A stretch of 64,000 nucleotides of DNA from Sphingomonas sp. IBVSS2 (GTDB lineage: Bacteria; Pseudomonadota; Alphaproteobacteria; Sphingomonadales; Sphingomonadaceae): contig NZ_NFUR01000001.1 in NCBI RefSeq assembly GCF_002127225.1, forward strand, positions 993,592 to 1,057,591, in the 5' to 3' direction. Shown piece after piece: positions 52,899-62,082 of this stretch. A program made the position numbers and the translations under genes. Below the pieces are notes generated by a model. The model had not been told where the DNA came from. It made no database searches and saw only the letters and a list, made by a program, of their open reading frames with translations. The first letter of the stretch is position 1. The number at the start of each line of letters is the position of its first letter.

Positions 52899-54695
52899 AT
52901 GTCCAGCTATGCCGACCGCCTCAAGGCCCTGCGCGAGCAGTTGAAGCGCGACCGTCTCGACGGTTTCGTGGTGCCGCTCACCGACGAGCACATGTCCGAA
53001 TATGTCGGCGCCTATGCCCAGCGCCTCGGCTGGCTCACCGGCTTCCAGGGCTCGGCCGGCACCGCGGTCGTGCTGCCCCAGGAGGCGGCGATCTTCACCG
53101 ACGGGCGCTATACGCTGCAGGTCCGCCAGCAGGTCTCGGCCGAGGATTGGGAATATGTCGGCGTGCCCGCCACCAGCGTTTCGGGCTGGCTCGGGGCGCA
53201 TGCGCCGGACGGCGGCCGTATCGGCTATGATCCCTGGCTGCACACCCGCGCCTGGGTGGAGGAAGCGCGCAAGGCGCTCGCCGAGAAGGGCGCGGAACTG
53301 GTCGCGGTCGATACCAACCCGATCGACGCGGTGTGGCCGGACAAGCCGGCGCCCAGCGACGCGACGCTGGCGATCCAGTCCGATGTGGCCGCCGGCAAGT
53401 CCTCGCCCGCCAAGCGCGCCGAGATCGCGGACTGGCTGGCCGAGCGCAAGGCCGATGCGGTCGTGCTTTCCGCGCTCGATTCGATCGCCTGGGCGTTCAA
53501 CATCCGCGGCACCGACGTGAGCCACACGCCGGTCGCGCTCGCCTATGCGATCGTCAATGCCGACGGCACCGCCGACCTGTTCGTGGCGCCGGAGAAGATG
53601 AACGACGCGGTGCGCCAGCATCTCGGCAATGCGATCCGCATCCATGATCGCGCCGCCTTTGCTCCCGCGCTCAAGGGCTTTGCCGGCAAGCGCGTCGCCG
53701 CCGATCCGGGCAGCGCCGTTGCCGCGGTGTTCGATGCGCTCGACGCCGGCGGTGCTAAGGTGCTGGCGCTGCGCGATCCGGTGATCCTGGCCAAGGCGAT
53801 CAAGAACCCGGCCGAGATCGCCGGGCAGAAGGCCGCCCAGGCCCGCGACGGCGCCGCGCTCTCGCGCTTCCTGAAATGGTTCGAGGAAACCGCGCCCGGG
53901 GGCGGGCTCACCGAAATGTCCGCCGCCGACAAGCTGCGCGAATTCCGCGAGGCGACCGGCGTGCTCAAGGACCTCAGCTTCGACACCATCTCCGCCACCG
54001 GCCCGAACGGCGCTATCCCGCACTACAAGGTGACGGACGAATCGAGCCTGCCGATCGAGCCCGGCCAGCTCTATCTCGTCGATTCGGGCGGCCAATATGC
54101 GGACGGCACCACCGATGTGACGCGCGTGATGCCGGTGGGCGAGGCGAGCGACGAGATGAAGGACCGCTTCACCCGCGTCCTGAAGGGCCATATCGCCATC
54201 GCCACCGCGATCTTCCCCGACGGCACCACCGGCGCCCAGCTCGACAGCTTCGCGCGGCGCCCCTTGTGGGAAGTCGGCCTCGACTACGGCCATGGCACCG
54301 GGCATGGCGTCGGTTCGTACCTGTCGGTGCACGAGGGCCCGCAGCGTATCGCCCAGCCCTATTATCCGGGCGGCCAGAGCCTGGAGCCGCTGCGCGAGGG
54401 CATGTTCCTGTCGAACGAGCCCGGTTACTATAAGGCGCAGGAATTCGGCATCCGGATCGAGAACCTGGTGCTGGTGGTCAAGCAGTTGATTTCGGGTGCG
54501 GAACAACAAATGCTCGGCTTCGAGACGCTGACCTTCGCGCCGATTGAGCGAACGCTGATTAAACCATCTTTGCTAACCGTGCAGGAACTTGCCTGGCTCA
54601 ATGCCTATCATGCTGAAGTCCTGCGGATCCTCGGTCCGCAGCTGGGCGGGGACGCGTTGGCATGGTTAGAAGCGAAGTGCGCACCTATCGGGTGA
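52899..54695 (+). CDS. Xaa-Pro aminopeptidase, M24B (long form)
   Basis: A 598-residue metallopeptidase that removes the residue before a proline at the N-terminus of peptides. Long-form layout: two creatinase-N domains (about 5-130 and 150-310), then the pita-bread catalytic domain. Metal ligands are the two Asp in LVDSGGQYADGTTDVTR, His in HGTGHGVGSYLSVHEGP, Glu in LSNEPGYY and Glu in FGIRIENLV. Start ATG at 52899. Its last 34 bases overlap a possible small membrane protein ORF. Confidence 0.94.
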   Translation: MSSYADRLKALREQLKRDRLDGFVVPLTDEHMSEYVGAYAQRLGWLTGFQGSAGTAVVLPQEAAIFTDGRYTLQVRQQVSAEDWEYVGVPATSVSGWLGAHAPDGGRIGYDPWLHTRAWVEEARKALAEKGAELVAVDTNPIDAVWPDKPAPSDATLAIQSDVAAGKSSPAKRAEIADWLAERKADAVVLSALDSIAWAFNIRGTDVSHTPVALAYAIVNADGTADLFVAPEKMNDAVRQHLGNAIRIHDRAAFAPALKGFAGKRVAADPGSAVAAVFDALDAGGAKVLALRDPVILAKAIKNPAEIAGQKAAQARDGAALSRFLKWFEETAPGGGLTEMSAADKLREFREATGVLKDLSFDTISATGPNGAIPHYKVTDESSLPIEPGQLYLVDSGGQYADGTTDVTRVMPVGEASDEMKDRFTRVLKGHIAIATAIFPDGTTGAQLDSFARRPLWEVGLDYGHGTGHGVGSYLSVHEGPQRIAQPYYPGGQSLEPLREGMFLSNEPGYYKAQEFGIRIENLVLVVKQLISGAEQQMLGFETLTFAPIERTLIKPSLLTVQELAWLNAYHAEVLRILGPQLGGDALAWLEAKCAPIG

Positions 54696-54811
54696 TGTGG
54701 TTCCTGGCGGGTGCGGTCACGATGGCGGTATATCTGCTCGGGCCGCACGCGATCGCGCGCAACGCCTATGATGCTGCCGATCGCGTATCGCTCTGGGTGG
54801 CTTCGCTCTGA
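54662..54811 (+). CDS. Possible 49-residue membrane peptide
   Basis: The frame reads MVRSEVRTYRVMWFLAGAVT, then MAVYLLGPHAIARNAYDAAD and a short end RVSLWVASL. One hydrophobic helix (MWFLAGAVTMAVYLLG) lies after a basic N-terminus, as expected for an inner-membrane peptide. It overlaps the aminopeptidase 3' end by 34 bases and runs tail-to-tail into the 61-residue gene on the other strand by 46 bases. No strong ribosome site is seen, so coupling to the upstream gene would be needed. Confidence 0.4.
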   Translation: MVRSEVRTYRVMWFLAGAVTMAVYLLGPHAIARNAYDAADRVSLWVASL

Positions 54812-54951
54812 GAATCGGGGCTCTGAGAATCGGGGCTCGGGGAATCGGGCGCGTCGCCGGCCGCGGCCTGGGTGCGCGCCTGCGTCTTGCGTTTCCTCAG
54901 ATTGGCCCGCAGCGCCTCGGCCAGGCGGGCCTTCTTCTCCGCTTCGCTCAT
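54766..54951 (-). CDS. Small charged protein with SPDSQ tandem repeats
   Basis: A 61-residue protein. The N-terminal half is a basic amphipathic helix (SEAEKKARLAEALRANLRKR), a pattern that I have seen in short conserved sphingomonad proteins. The C-terminal half is acidic/polar with SPSPDSQSPDSQSE, made by direct DNA repeats of a 15-base unit GGGGCTCTGAGAATC, so length may vary between strains. Start ATG at 54951 with a weak AGGA. It lies just upstream of tRNA-Thr, on the opposite strand. Confidence 0.65.
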   Translation of the reverse strand: MSEAEKKARLAEALRANLRKRKTQARTQAAAGDAPDSPSPDSQSPDSQSEATQSDTRSAAS

Positions 54952-55055
54952 CTTCCTGCGATAAACCGACCATGGGCGGGTTGACAATCGGTCCCGCCCA
55001 AGCACATAGGCGCCTCCCGCTTGGGACCCGGCACTGCCGGACCGTTCGAGCGAGT

Positions 55056-55130
<75 letters not shown>

Positions 55131-55132
55131 CT

Positions 55133-55170
55133 CGCCCGAAGACAACATAGTCGCGTTTCGCCTTCGGGCG
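55133..55170 (+). terminator. Hairpin after tRNA-Thr
   Basis: CGCCCGAAG and its complement CTTCGGGCG, 20 bases apart, start three bases after the encoded CCA. No clean T-run follows (CGGACCCAATTT), so terminator function is likely but not certain. It lies between the tRNA and the end of the Mrr_N-like gene. Confidence 0.55.
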
Positions 55171-55181
55171 CGGACCCAATT

Positions 55182-55658
55182 TCAGGCCCGATCTCTTAGT
55201 GCCTGCGCCTTCCTTCGGCCTTCGTCGCTAAGCTCCCAGCGGCCGCGGGGTGAGTCCGAACGCAAATATCCTTCTTTCTTCAGATCACTGCGCTCCCAAC
55301 ACGTTGCGTTCCACCACCGAGCCTCGCCGGTTTCGACTAACTTGTAGTCTGCAGGACTAAGTCGCGCTTCAACCAGCGGATGCATTGCGTCTCGAATCTC
55401 CTCTAGAGAACCGGCGCCGCCCAATTTTTCTAGAGTCAGCAGCAGTGGATTGCGAAACTCCTTCTGCGGCAGCTTTCGCCCAGCGTCTGTAGTCTTCGGG
55501 CGGCCGGTGGTAGAACGACCCCTGGTAGGTCTCTCGGTAACGCCTTCTAACGCGTCCAATGCACGCCTTACGATATCGTCAGGCGTGTCTTCGAGTGGAC
55601 GTGCGTGCCGCTTCATGCGTTCCCAAGTCGCATCCGTAACTCTGATGACCGGCATCAT
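55182..55658 (-). CDS. Ribbon-helix-helix-like + Mrr_N winged-helix protein
   Basis: A 158-residue DNA-binding protein. The N-terminus (MPVIRVTDATWERMKRHARPLEDTPDDIVRRALD) has the strand-helix-helix form seen in SeqA-like and ribbon-helix-helix proteins. Residues about 80-158 fit the Mrr N-terminal winged helix (EEIRDAMHPLVEARLSPADY, then RWWNATCWERSDLKKEGYLR, and a closing RGRWELSDEGRRKA). The Mrr nuclease domain itself is missing. GC is visibly lower than around it (53% on one 60-base line). It lies next to tRNA-Thr and behind a perfect palindrome, AACCTTG-TAA-CAAGGTT, so it may autoregulate. Start ATG at 55658 (ATGATG) with GGAGGG upstream. Confidence 0.8.
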   Translation of the reverse strand: MMPVIRVTDATWERMKRHARPLEDTPDDIVRRALDALEGVTERPTRGRSTTGRPKTTDAGRKLPQKEFRNPLLLTLEKLGGAGSLEEIRDAMHPLVEARLSPADYKLVETGEARWWNATCWERSDLKKEGYLRSDSPRGRWELSDEGRRKAQALRDRA

Positions 55659-55690
55659 GGATTCCCTCCGTTGAGTTTCGATCAGCTGAT

Positions 55691-55707
55691 AACCTTGTAA
55701 CAAGGTT
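55691..55707. promoter_or_regulatory. Perfect 7-3-7 palindromic operator
   Basis: AACCTTG-TAA-CAAGGTT, 33 bases upstream of the ATG of the RHH/Mrr_N gene. A related half-site TTATCTTGTGAC lies about 25 bases beyond (near 55729-55740). The spacing suits binding of an RHH dimer of dimers. The target of repression would be the gene itself. Confidence 0.7.
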
Positions 55708-55809
55708 TCTGTCAAATACCCGAGATGAGTTATCTTGTGACCCTTGAATCGTTCCGTCACGCAGCTTGGCGAAAAGGGCGCTGTCAATTGTTCAGAGCGG
55801 CGGCGCGTC

Positions 55810-57087
55810 TCAACGAATCGCGAACAAATCCTCCATGCGGGGTTCCCGCTCCACGAAATCCGCCACCGCGGCATAGACCGCGTCGAGATCGGCATCGTCG
55901 ATGCAATAGGGCGGCATCACGTACACCGTGTTGCCGAGCGGCCGGATCAGCACGCCGCGCGTCAGCGCGAAATCGCGCAGCCGTGGGCCCACGGCATTCA
56001 GATAGGCCGATTCGCCCGCGCCGATCTCGGCGGCGACGATCGTGCCCAGCCGGCGCGGGTTGCGGACCAGCGGATGCCGGGCGAGCGTGTCGAGATGGTC
56101 CTGCTGGCGGTCGCCCAGATCGGCGATGCGTTCGCGCACCGGCTCGTCGCGCCAGATCGCCAGATTGGCGTTGGCCGCCGCGCAGGCGATCGGATTGGCG
56201 GTGTAGCTCGACGAGTGGAAGAACATGCGGGCGCGATCGGTCGACAGATGCGCCTCGAAGATCGGTGCGGTCGCCATCGTCACCGCCAGCGGGATCGCCC
56301 CGCCGGTCAGCCCCTTGGACAGGCAGAGAATGTCGGGCACCACGCCCGCCTGCTCGCAGGCGAGCAGGGTTCCGGTGCGGCCCCATCCCGTCATCACTTC
56401 ATCGGCGATGAACAGCACGCCGTGCGCCGCGCAGATCCTGCGCATCTCGGCGAGCAGGCTGGCGGGGTAGAATTTCATGCCGCCCGCGCCGAGCACCAGC
56501 GGCTCGACCAGCAGCGCGGCGGGCTTGTCGCGGCACTGCGCCTCCAGCGCGTCGAGCGTCGCCTGGCTCTGGCCGGGCTCGGGGAAGGGGATGGTCGCGA
56601 CGTCGAAGAGCAGGGGCTGATAGGGCCGGTTGAACACGCCGCGCGCGCCGACCGACATGCCGCCGATCGTGTCGCCATGATAGCCATGCTCCATCACGAC
56701 GATGCGGTGGCGGGGCTCGCCGCGATTGTCCCAGAAGCCGAGCGCCATCTTCAGCGCCACTTCGACGCTGGTCGAGCCGCTGTCGGAGAAGAAGACGTGC
56801 CGGAGCGGATCGGGCAGGATCCGCACCAGTTCGCGGGCGAGCGCTTCGGCCGGCTCATGAGTCCAGCCGGCGAAGATGATCTGGTCCATGCGGCGCGCCT
56901 GCTCGGCGATCGCGGCCATGATCCGCGGATGGCAATGGCCATGCGTCGTCACCCACCAGGAGGAGATCGCATCGACGAAGCGCCGCCCGTCCCGCGTGTG
57001 CAGCGCCGCGCCTTCGGTGCGCACCACTTCGGGGATCGGCTCGCCGAGCCCGTGCTGGGTGAAGGGATGCCAGACGGGGGAAGTCAT
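55810..57087 (-). CDS. bioA: Adenosylmethionine-8-amino-7-oxononanoate aminotransferase
   Basis: A 425-residue PLP enzyme of biotin synthesis. It transfers the amino group of SAM to KAPA to make DAPA. Family marks are WHPFTQHG at the N-terminus, [10 protein letters not shown], the SxS cofactor loop [32 protein letters not shown] and the Schiff-base Lys in [10 protein letters not shown], followed by [16 protein letters not shown]. Start ATG at 57087 overlaps the bioD stop by four bases. It is last in the bioF-bioD-bioA operon. Confidence 0.97.
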   Translation of the reverse strand: MTSPVWHPFTQHGLGEPIPEVVRTEGAALHTRDGRRFVDAISSWWVTTHGHCHPRIMAAIAEQARRMDQIIFAGWTHEPAEALARELVRILPDPLRHVFFSDSGSTSVEVALKMALGFWDNRGEPRHRIVVMEHGYHGDTIGGMSVGARGVFNRPYQPLLFDVATIPFPEPGQSQATLDALEAQCRDKPAALLVEPLVLGAGGMKFYPASLLAEMRRICAAHGVLFIADEVMTGWGRTGTLLACEQAGVVPDILCLSKGLTGGAIPLAVTMATAPIFEAHLSTDRARMFFHSSSYTANPIACAAANANLAIWRDEPVRERIADLGDRQQDHLDTLARHPLVRNPRRLGTIVAAEIGAGESAYLNAVGPRLRDFALTRGVLIRPLGNTVYVMPPYCIDDADLDAVYAAVADFVEREPRMEDLFAIR

Positions 57088-57695
57088 GCGGTGAAGTCCG
57101 TGCAGGTGAAGGCTTGGGCGAAGGCGGCGGCGAGGGCGGGGCGGTCGAGCGTGTCGAGGATCGGCAGCCGACCGAGCCGGCGGACCCCGCCGATCGCGGC
57201 GATGGTCGCCTCGCTGTCCTCGTTCGCCGCGCCGACAAAGGCGACGCCGAGGATCGGCACGCCGCGGGCGCGGAGCGCCTCGATCGAGAGCAGGCTGTGG
57301 TTGATCGTGCCCAGCGCAGTGCGGGCGACGAGGACCACCGGCAATCGCCAGCGCGCGAACAGATCGGCGTAGAGCAGTTCGCGCGTCACCGGCACCAGCA
57401 CGCCGCCGGCGCCTTCGATCACCAGCGGGTCGATCGCGGGCGGATCGAGCCGCGCCGGATCGATCGTCACGCCGTCGATCTCGGCGGCCAGGTGCGGCGA
57501 GCAGGGGGTGTTCAGCCGATAGGCCTCGGGCAGCACCGCCGCGCCGGACAGGGCCGCGACCCGTTCGGCATCGCTGGCGCCCGCGAGCCCGCTCTGCACC
57601 GGCTTCCAATAGGTCGCGCCCAGGGCTCCGGCCAGGCCGGCGGCGAACACGGTCTTGCCGATATCGGTATCGGTGCCGGTGACGACGATCCTCAT
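57084..57695 (-). CDS. bioD: Dethiobiotin synthetase
   Basis: A 203-residue ATP-dependent carboxylase-type ligase that closes the ureido ring of dethiobiotin. The P-loop is [22 protein letters not shown], with KPVQSG (substrate Lys) and [21 protein letters not shown] further on, and [17 protein letters not shown] near the nucleotide site. Start ATG at 57695 overlaps the bioF stop by four bases. Confidence 0.96.
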   Translation of the reverse strand: MRIVVTGTDTDIGKTVFAAGLAGALGATYWKPVQSGLAGASDAERVAALSGAAVLPEAYRLNTPCSPHLAAEIDGVTIDPARLDPPAIDPLVIEGAGGVLVPVTRELLYADLFARWRLPVVLVARTALGTINHSLLSIEALRARGVPILGVAFVGAANEDSEATIAAIGGVRRLGRLPILDTLDRPALAAAFAQAFTCTDFTA

Positions 57696-58810
57696 GCCAG
57701 GCCCCGCAGCGCATCGGCGAGCGCGGCGACATCTTCCTCGCCGGCATTGAGAGTCAGCGAGATGCGCAGCCGCGACGTGCCCGCCGGCACGGTCGGCGGG
57801 CGGATGCCGCGCACGTCGAAGCCCTGTGCCTGCAGCGCCGCCGCCATTTCCATGGTCCGCGCATCGTCGCCGATCACCAGCGGCAGGATCTGCGAACCGG
57901 TCGGCCGCACTCCGGCCGGGGCCAGCAATTGCTCGGCGCGCGCGATCAGCGCCTGCAGCCGCCCGCGCCGCGGCGGCTCGGCGATCAGCCCGAGCGCGGC
58001 CCGCACCGCCGCCGCCATCAGCGGCGACGGCGCGGTCGAGAAGATGAAGGCGCGGCCGCGATTGACCAGGAAGTCGCGCACCACCCGTGGCCCGCACAGC
58101 AGCGCGCCTTCGCAGCCCAGCGCCTTGCCGCAGGTATGCAGCGTGATCAGGTTCGGCCGCCCGGCCAGCCCCGCCGCCAGTCCGCGGCCGTCGGGCCCGA
58201 ACACGCCGGTGGCGTGTGCCTCGTCGACGACCAGGATCGCTTCGTGGCGGTCCGCGACTTCGGCGAGCGCGGCGAGCGGCGCCTGGTCGCCATCCATCGA
58301 ATAGAGGCTCTCCACCACGATCCACACGCGCCCGGTGCCGCCTCCGGCCCGCCAGGCGGCGATCGCATCGGCAAAGCCGTCCGCGTCGTTGTGCGCGGCG
58401 CCGCGCGCTTCGGCCCGGCTCAGCCGCATGCCTTCATGCGCGCTGGCGTGGATCAGCGCGTCATGGACGATCAGGTCGCCGCGCTGGGGCAGGGTGGCGA
58501 GCAGGGCCGCGTTCGCCGCATAGCCGGTCGAGAAATAGAGCGTCTGCTCCGCTCCGAAGAAGCGTGCCGCTTCCGCTTCCAGCTGCTCGTGCTCGGCATG
58601 GTTTCCGCGCAGCAGCCGCGAGCCGCCCGATCCGATCGGCACGCCCGCATCGATCGCGCCGCGCACCGCCGCTGCCAACGCGGGATCGCCGGCCAGCGCC
58701 AGATAGTCGTTGGAGGCGAAGTCCCGCCCCGCCGGCACCGCCAGCCGCCGCGCGCGCGAACGCTCGGCAAGTTCGGCAAGATCGCGGCGCTGCACATCGA
58801 AATAGACCAT
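57692..58810 (-). CDS. bioF: 8-amino-7-oxononanoate synthase
   Basis: A 372-residue PLP enzyme that condenses pimeloyl-thioester with alanine to KAPA. Marks are [33 protein letters not shown], the cofactor Asp in [15 protein letters not shown] and the lysine in [13 protein letters not shown]. First gene of the bioF-bioD-bioA unit. Start uncertain between 58810 ([10 protein letters not shown]) and 58822 (MGAGMVYF); neither has a good ribosome site. No bioB or bioC in the window; no BirA-type operator was evident upstream. Confidence 0.95.
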   Translation of the reverse strand: MVYFDVQRRDLAELAERSRARRLAVPAGRDFASNDYLALAGDPALAAAVRGAIDAGVPIGSGGSRLLRGNHAEHEQLEAEAARFFGAEQTLYFSTGYAANAALLATLPQRGDLIVHDALIHASAHEGMRLSRAEARGAAHNDADGFADAIAAWRAGGGTGRVWIVVESLYSMDGDQAPLAALAEVADRHEAILVVDEAHATGVFGPDGRGLAAGLAGRPNLITLHTCGKALGCEGALLCGPRVVRDFLVNRGRAFIFSTAPSPLMAAAVRAALGLIAEPPRRGRLQALIARAEQLLAPAGVRPTGSQILPLVIGDDARTMEMAAALQAQGFDVRGIRPPTVPAGTSRLRISLTLNAGEEDVAALADALRGLA

Positions 58811-58899
58811 CCCCGCGCCCATAGGCGCAGCGGACGCGATCGGCCAAGCGGAGAGGCGTCGTGCGGGGAGGATTGCCCGAACGTCGATCCGCCCCGGCG

Positions 58900-59322
58900 C
58901 TACTCCGCCTCGGCCGCCGCCAGGGCCTCCCGCAGCCCGGTCATGGGCATGACGTCCCCTTCGGCCACCTCGACGGCATATTGATTGACGAGGTGCCATT
59001 TATTCCGCGTGACCAGCAGGAGCAGGTCCTGGTTGAGCGGCAGCATGTTGCCGTCGATCCGGACGGTTGCGACGAACAGGCCGTCGAGCCACACGAGCGC
59101 GACGTTGTTGGTGCCGTTGAAGAAGCAGCCCGGGCCATCGCTGGCGTTGAGCCGGCGCGGCACGGCCTGGCTGCGCGGCTGATACTTGCTCGCGCCCGAC
59201 TGGTTCCAGCCCGCGATCGTTCCGCCGGCCGTGCCCAGGCCGTTGGTGCTCAGGTTCAGGTCCTGGCTGGTCATGTTGAACACATAGACATTGCCCGTGG
59301 CGGTGTTCGCAGTCGCCTCCAT
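58900..59322 (-). CDS. Unknown beta-rich protein
   Basis: A 140-residue protein without a signal peptide. Segments TGNVYVFNMTSQDLNLSTNG, GTIAGWNQSGASKYQP, AVPRRLNASDGPGCFFNGTN and LFVATVRIDG look like repeated strands of a beta sandwich. I recall proteins with the same VFN-TSQ-LNLS...GTN-L-LLW-DGL pattern in other Proteobacteria, of unknown role. Start ATG at 59322 has GGAGGG about 9 bases upstream; an ATG at 59361 would add 13 residues. It lies upstream of bioF on the same strand with a gap of about 90 bases. Confidence 0.75.
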   Translation of the reverse strand: MEATANTATGNVYVFNMTSQDLNLSTNGLGTAGGTIAGWNQSGASKYQPRSQAVPRRLNASDGPGCFFNGTNNVALVWLDGLFVATVRIDGNMLPLNQDLLLLVTRNKWHLVNQYAVEVAEGDVMPMTGLREALAAAEAE

Positions 59323-59456
59323 GGTCGCTCTCCCTCCGTTTAGCTTATGCCACTCGGACATATCATGGCCCGCGCGCCGGCGTCGCCGCGGATTGGGGCC
59401 GTTTCGGCGGCAGCCCGGAGGCCCCATCGGCAGGGCTTGCTCGGGCAGGCGGGTAA

Positions 59457-59478
59457 GTGTATTATCATTATAATACAC
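59457..59478. promoter_or_regulatory. Perfect GTGTATTAT-CATT-ATAATACAC operator over a -10 box
   Basis: The 9-bp arms are exact complements. The right arm contains TATAAT (59469-59474), a consensus -10 box for the membrane protein gene that starts at 59493. The arm sequence recurs in front of the YtrA-type GntR gene (24206-24214), and GTGTA-type palindromes are the known operators of that subfamily; the assignment is inference. Confidence 0.75.
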
Positions 59479-59492
59479 ACGGGAGAAATGCC

Positions 59493-60140
59493 ATGCAGCG
59501 CCCCTTTGCCGGCAATAGCGGAAGGCCCTTCGGCACGGTGGCGGCGCTGTTCTGCCTGCTGCTGGCCGTCGCGGCGATCGTGCTGGGCGACGTGTCGCAC
59601 GACCTGGCGGGAGCGGCGGACCCGTTCTCGGCGATCGCCCGGAACAAGCTCGACATGGCCCAGCCCTATTGGGGATTGCTGCTCGCCGGCGAGATCGTCC
59701 GCTCCGTGCTCGCCAGCGGGCTGCTGCTCGCGATGCTCACCCTCGCCGCGCCGATCGGCCCGCGCACGCCGGGACGGGACGTGGCGCTGCTCGCCGGCGG
59801 CGCCGGCATCCTCTGCCTCGCCATCGCCGCGCATTTCAGGATCGAGGCGACCGCGCTGATCGGCCAGGGGCGCATCTCGCCGCGCGCCGATCTCGTCGCC
59901 GCGCTCACCCTGCTCGGCCATGCCGGCGTGGCCCTCTGGGCGACGCTGACGGTGCGCGAGGCGCGGATGGCGGGGAGCCTGCCGGGCTGGGTGCAGCTTG
60001 CCGGCCTGCTCTTCGCCTGCCTCGTCTTCCTTTCGGGCTTCGTGCGGCCCTTCCTGGAATTCGCCGCCTTTGCCGGCATTCTCTGGTGGGGCGGAATCTT
60101 CCTCACCCTCCGTCGTCCGGAAGACCGCGCCATGCGCTGA
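59493..60140 (+). CDS. Six-helix membrane protein, probable GntR target
   Basis: A 215-residue inner-membrane protein with about six helices (for example VAALFCLLLAVAAIVLG, LLLAGEIVRSVLASGLLLAML, VQLAGLLFACLVFLSGFVRPF). Charged loops carry PFSAIARNKLDMAQPYWG and RISPRADLVAAL. I do not recognise the family. Start ATG at 59493 with GGGAGA 6 bases upstream, directly after the GTGTATTAT palindrome, so the gene is probably under a GntR repressor. Confidence 0.8.
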   Translation: MQRPFAGNSGRPFGTVAALFCLLLAVAAIVLGDVSHDLAGAADPFSAIARNKLDMAQPYWGLLLAGEIVRSVLASGLLLAMLTLAAPIGPRTPGRDVALLAGGAGILCLAIAAHFRIEATALIGQGRISPRADLVAALTLLGHAGVALWATLTVREARMAGSLPGWVQLAGLLFACLVFLSGFVRPFLEFAAFAGILWWGGIFLTLRRPEDRAMR

Positions 60141-60197
60141 CGCCTTGCAACAAGGCGGCGTTTCCCCGATCACGCCGCCGAGCAAGGAGCAAGACCG

Positions 60198-61310
60198 ATG
60201 AAGACCCGCGCCGCCGTCGCCTTCGAAGCGAAGAAACCGCTCGAGATCGTCGAGCTCGACCTCGAAGGGCCCAAGGCCGGCGAAGTGCTGGTCGAGATCA
60301 TGGCGACCGGCATCTGCCATACCGACGCCTATACGCTCGACGGATTCGATTCCGAGGGCATCTTCCCGAGCGTGCTGGGCCATGAGGGGGCGGGCATCGT
60401 CCGCGAAGTCGGGGCGGGCGTCGCCAGCGTGAAGCCGGGCGACCATGTGATCCCGCTCTACACGCCCGAATGCCGCCAGTGTAAGTCGTGCCTGTCGGGC
60501 AAGACCAATTTGTGCACCGCGATCCGCGCCACCCAGGGCAAGGGCCTGATGCCCGACGGCACCACGCGCTTCAGCTATCGCGGCCAGCCGATCTACCATT
60601 ACATGGGCTGCTCGACCTTCTCGAACTTCACGGTGCTGCCCGAGATCGCGGTGGCGAAGATCCGCGAGGACGCGCCGTTCCAGACCAGCTGCTATATCGG
60701 CTGCGGCGTCACCACCGGCGTCGGCGCGGTGGTCAACACCGCCAAGGTCCAGGTCGGCGAGAAAGTGGTGGTGTTCGGCCTGGGCGGGATCGGCCTCAAC
60801 GTGATCCAGGGCGCTCGGATGGTGGGCGCGGACGTGATCGTCGGCGTCGACATCAATCCGGACCGCGAGGCGTGGGGCCGCAAGTTCGGCATGACTCATT
60901 TCATCGACGGCAAGGGCAAGTCGCGCGAGGCGGTGATCGCCGAAGTGCTTGCGCTCACCGATGGCGGCGCCGACTATAGCTTCGATGCCACCGGCAATAC
61001 CGAAGTGATGCGCACCGCGCTCGAATGCTGCCATCGCGGCTGGGGCGAATCGATCATCATCGGCGTGGCCGAGGCGGGAAGGGAGATCGCGACGCGCCCC
61101 TTCCAGCTGGTCACCGGCCGTGTCTGGAAGGGCACTGCGTTCGGCGGCGCCAAGGGCCGGACCGACGTCCCGAAGATCGTCGACTGGTACATGAACGGCA
61201 AGATCGCGATCGACCCGATGATCACCCATGTCCTCACGCTGGAGGAGATCAACAAGGGCTTCGACCTGATGCATGCGGGCGAGAGCATCCGCAGCGTCGT
61301 CGTCTATTGA
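60198..61310 (+). CDS. adhC: S-(hydroxymethyl)glutathione dehydrogenase / class III alcohol dehydrogenase
   Basis: A 370-residue zinc enzyme that oxidises the glutathione adduct of formaldehyde to S-formylglutathione with NAD. Catalytic zinc ligands lie in [12 protein letters not shown] and LGHEGAGIV and CCxC-type CYIGCGV; structural zinc in [18 protein letters not shown] fold [15 protein letters not shown]. The first gene of an operon with a VOC protein, cupin, purU and fghA. Start ATG at 60198 with GGAGCAAG upstream. Confidence 0.97.
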   Translation: MKTRAAVAFEAKKPLEIVELDLEGPKAGEVLVEIMATGICHTDAYTLDGFDSEGIFPSVLGHEGAGIVREVGAGVASVKPGDHVIPLYTPECRQCKSCLSGKTNLCTAIRATQGKGLMPDGTTRFSYRGQPIYHYMGCSTFSNFTVLPEIAVAKIREDAPFQTSCYIGCGVTTGVGAVVNTAKVQVGEKVVVFGLGGIGLNVIQGARMVGADVIVGVDINPDREAWGRKFGMTHFIDGKGKSREAVIAEVLALTDGGADYSFDATGNTEVMRTALECCHRGWGESIIIGVAEAGREIATRPFQLVTGRVWKGTAFGGAKGRTDVPKIVDWYMNGKIAIDPMITHVLTLEEINKGFDLMHAGESIRSVVVY

Positions 61311-61320
61311 GGAGAGCGCC

Positions 61321-61704
61321 ATGTTCAGCCACGTCATGCTCGGCAGCAACGATCTCGCCCGTTCGCGGGCCTTTTACGACGCGCTGTTCGGCGCGGTCGG
61401 CGGCAAGCCGGCGATGGCCGACGACAAGGGCCGGCTGATCTACCTACACAAGGGCGGGATCTTCATGGTCTCCATGCCGCTCGACGGCGATCCCGCCTGC
61501 CATGCCAATGGCGGCACGATCGGCTTCGCGATGGACGGCCCCGAGCAGGTCGTGGCCTGGCACGATGCCGGCGTCGCCGCGGGCGGCACGTCGATCGAGG
61601 ATCCGCCCGGCCTGCGCGAACTGCCCTTCGGCAAGATGCACCTCGCCTATCTCCGCGATCCCGACGGCAACAAGCTGTGCGGGCTGTGGCGCGTGCCGGC
61701 ATGA
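61321..61704 (+). CDS. VOC family protein of the formaldehyde operon
   Basis: A 127-residue vicinal-oxygen-chelate protein. MFSHVMLGSNDLARSRAFYDALFGAVGG opens module one; PFGKMHLAYLRDPDGNKLCGLW closes module two with the DPDGN turn. Such VOC proteins are often found next to adhC/fghA in Alphaproteobacteria and are thought to assist glutathione-adduct metabolism, but no activity is proven. Start ATG at 61321, 11 bases after adhC with GGAG; the end overlaps the cupin start (ATGA). Confidence 0.92.
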   Translation: MFSHVMLGSNDLARSRAFYDALFGAVGGKPAMADDKGRLIYLHKGGIFMVSMPLDGDPACHANGGTIGFAMDGPEQVVAWHDAGVAAGGTSIEDPPGLRELPFGKMHLAYLRDPDGNKLCGLWRVPA

Positions 61705-62057
61705 GCGAAGTCGTCAACCTGGCGGAGAAGTTCGCCGGCTTCTCCGAGCATTGGGCGCCGCGCATCGTCGCGCGCTACAACGACAACGACATCCGCATCG
61801 TGAAGGTGGAGGGCGAGTTCGTCTGGCACAGCCATCCCGAGACCGATGATTTCTTCCTGGTGCTCGAAGGCGTGCTCGACATCGAGCTGCGCGATCGCAC
61901 GGTGACGCTCCATCCGGGCGAGATCTTCGTCGTGCCGCGCGGCGTCGAGCATCGGCCGGTCGCGCGGCGGGGCGAAGTGAAGCTCATCGTGATCGAGCCC
62001 ATGGGCACCCCCAATACCGGCGATGCGGCCACGGCGACGCAGGTGGAGGCGCTGTGA
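61701..62057 (+). CDS. Cupin domain protein
   Basis: A 118-residue single-domain cupin. Motif 1 is WHSHPETDDFFLVLEG (metal His, His, Glu) and motif 2 PGEIFVVPRGVEHRPVA (His). It resembles small cupins annotated as mannose-6-phosphate isomerase-like; substrate unknown. Start ATG overlaps the VOC stop by 4 bases, so it belongs to the formaldehyde operon. Confidence 0.93.
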   Translation: MSEVVNLAEKFAGFSEHWAPRIVARYNDNDIRIVKVEGEFVWHSHPETDDFFLVLEGVLDIELRDRTVTLHPGEIFVVPRGVEHRPVARRGEVKLIVIEPMGTPNTGDAATATQVEAL

Positions 62058-62082
62058 TGCCATGGCAGCCGGCCCGCCGCGC

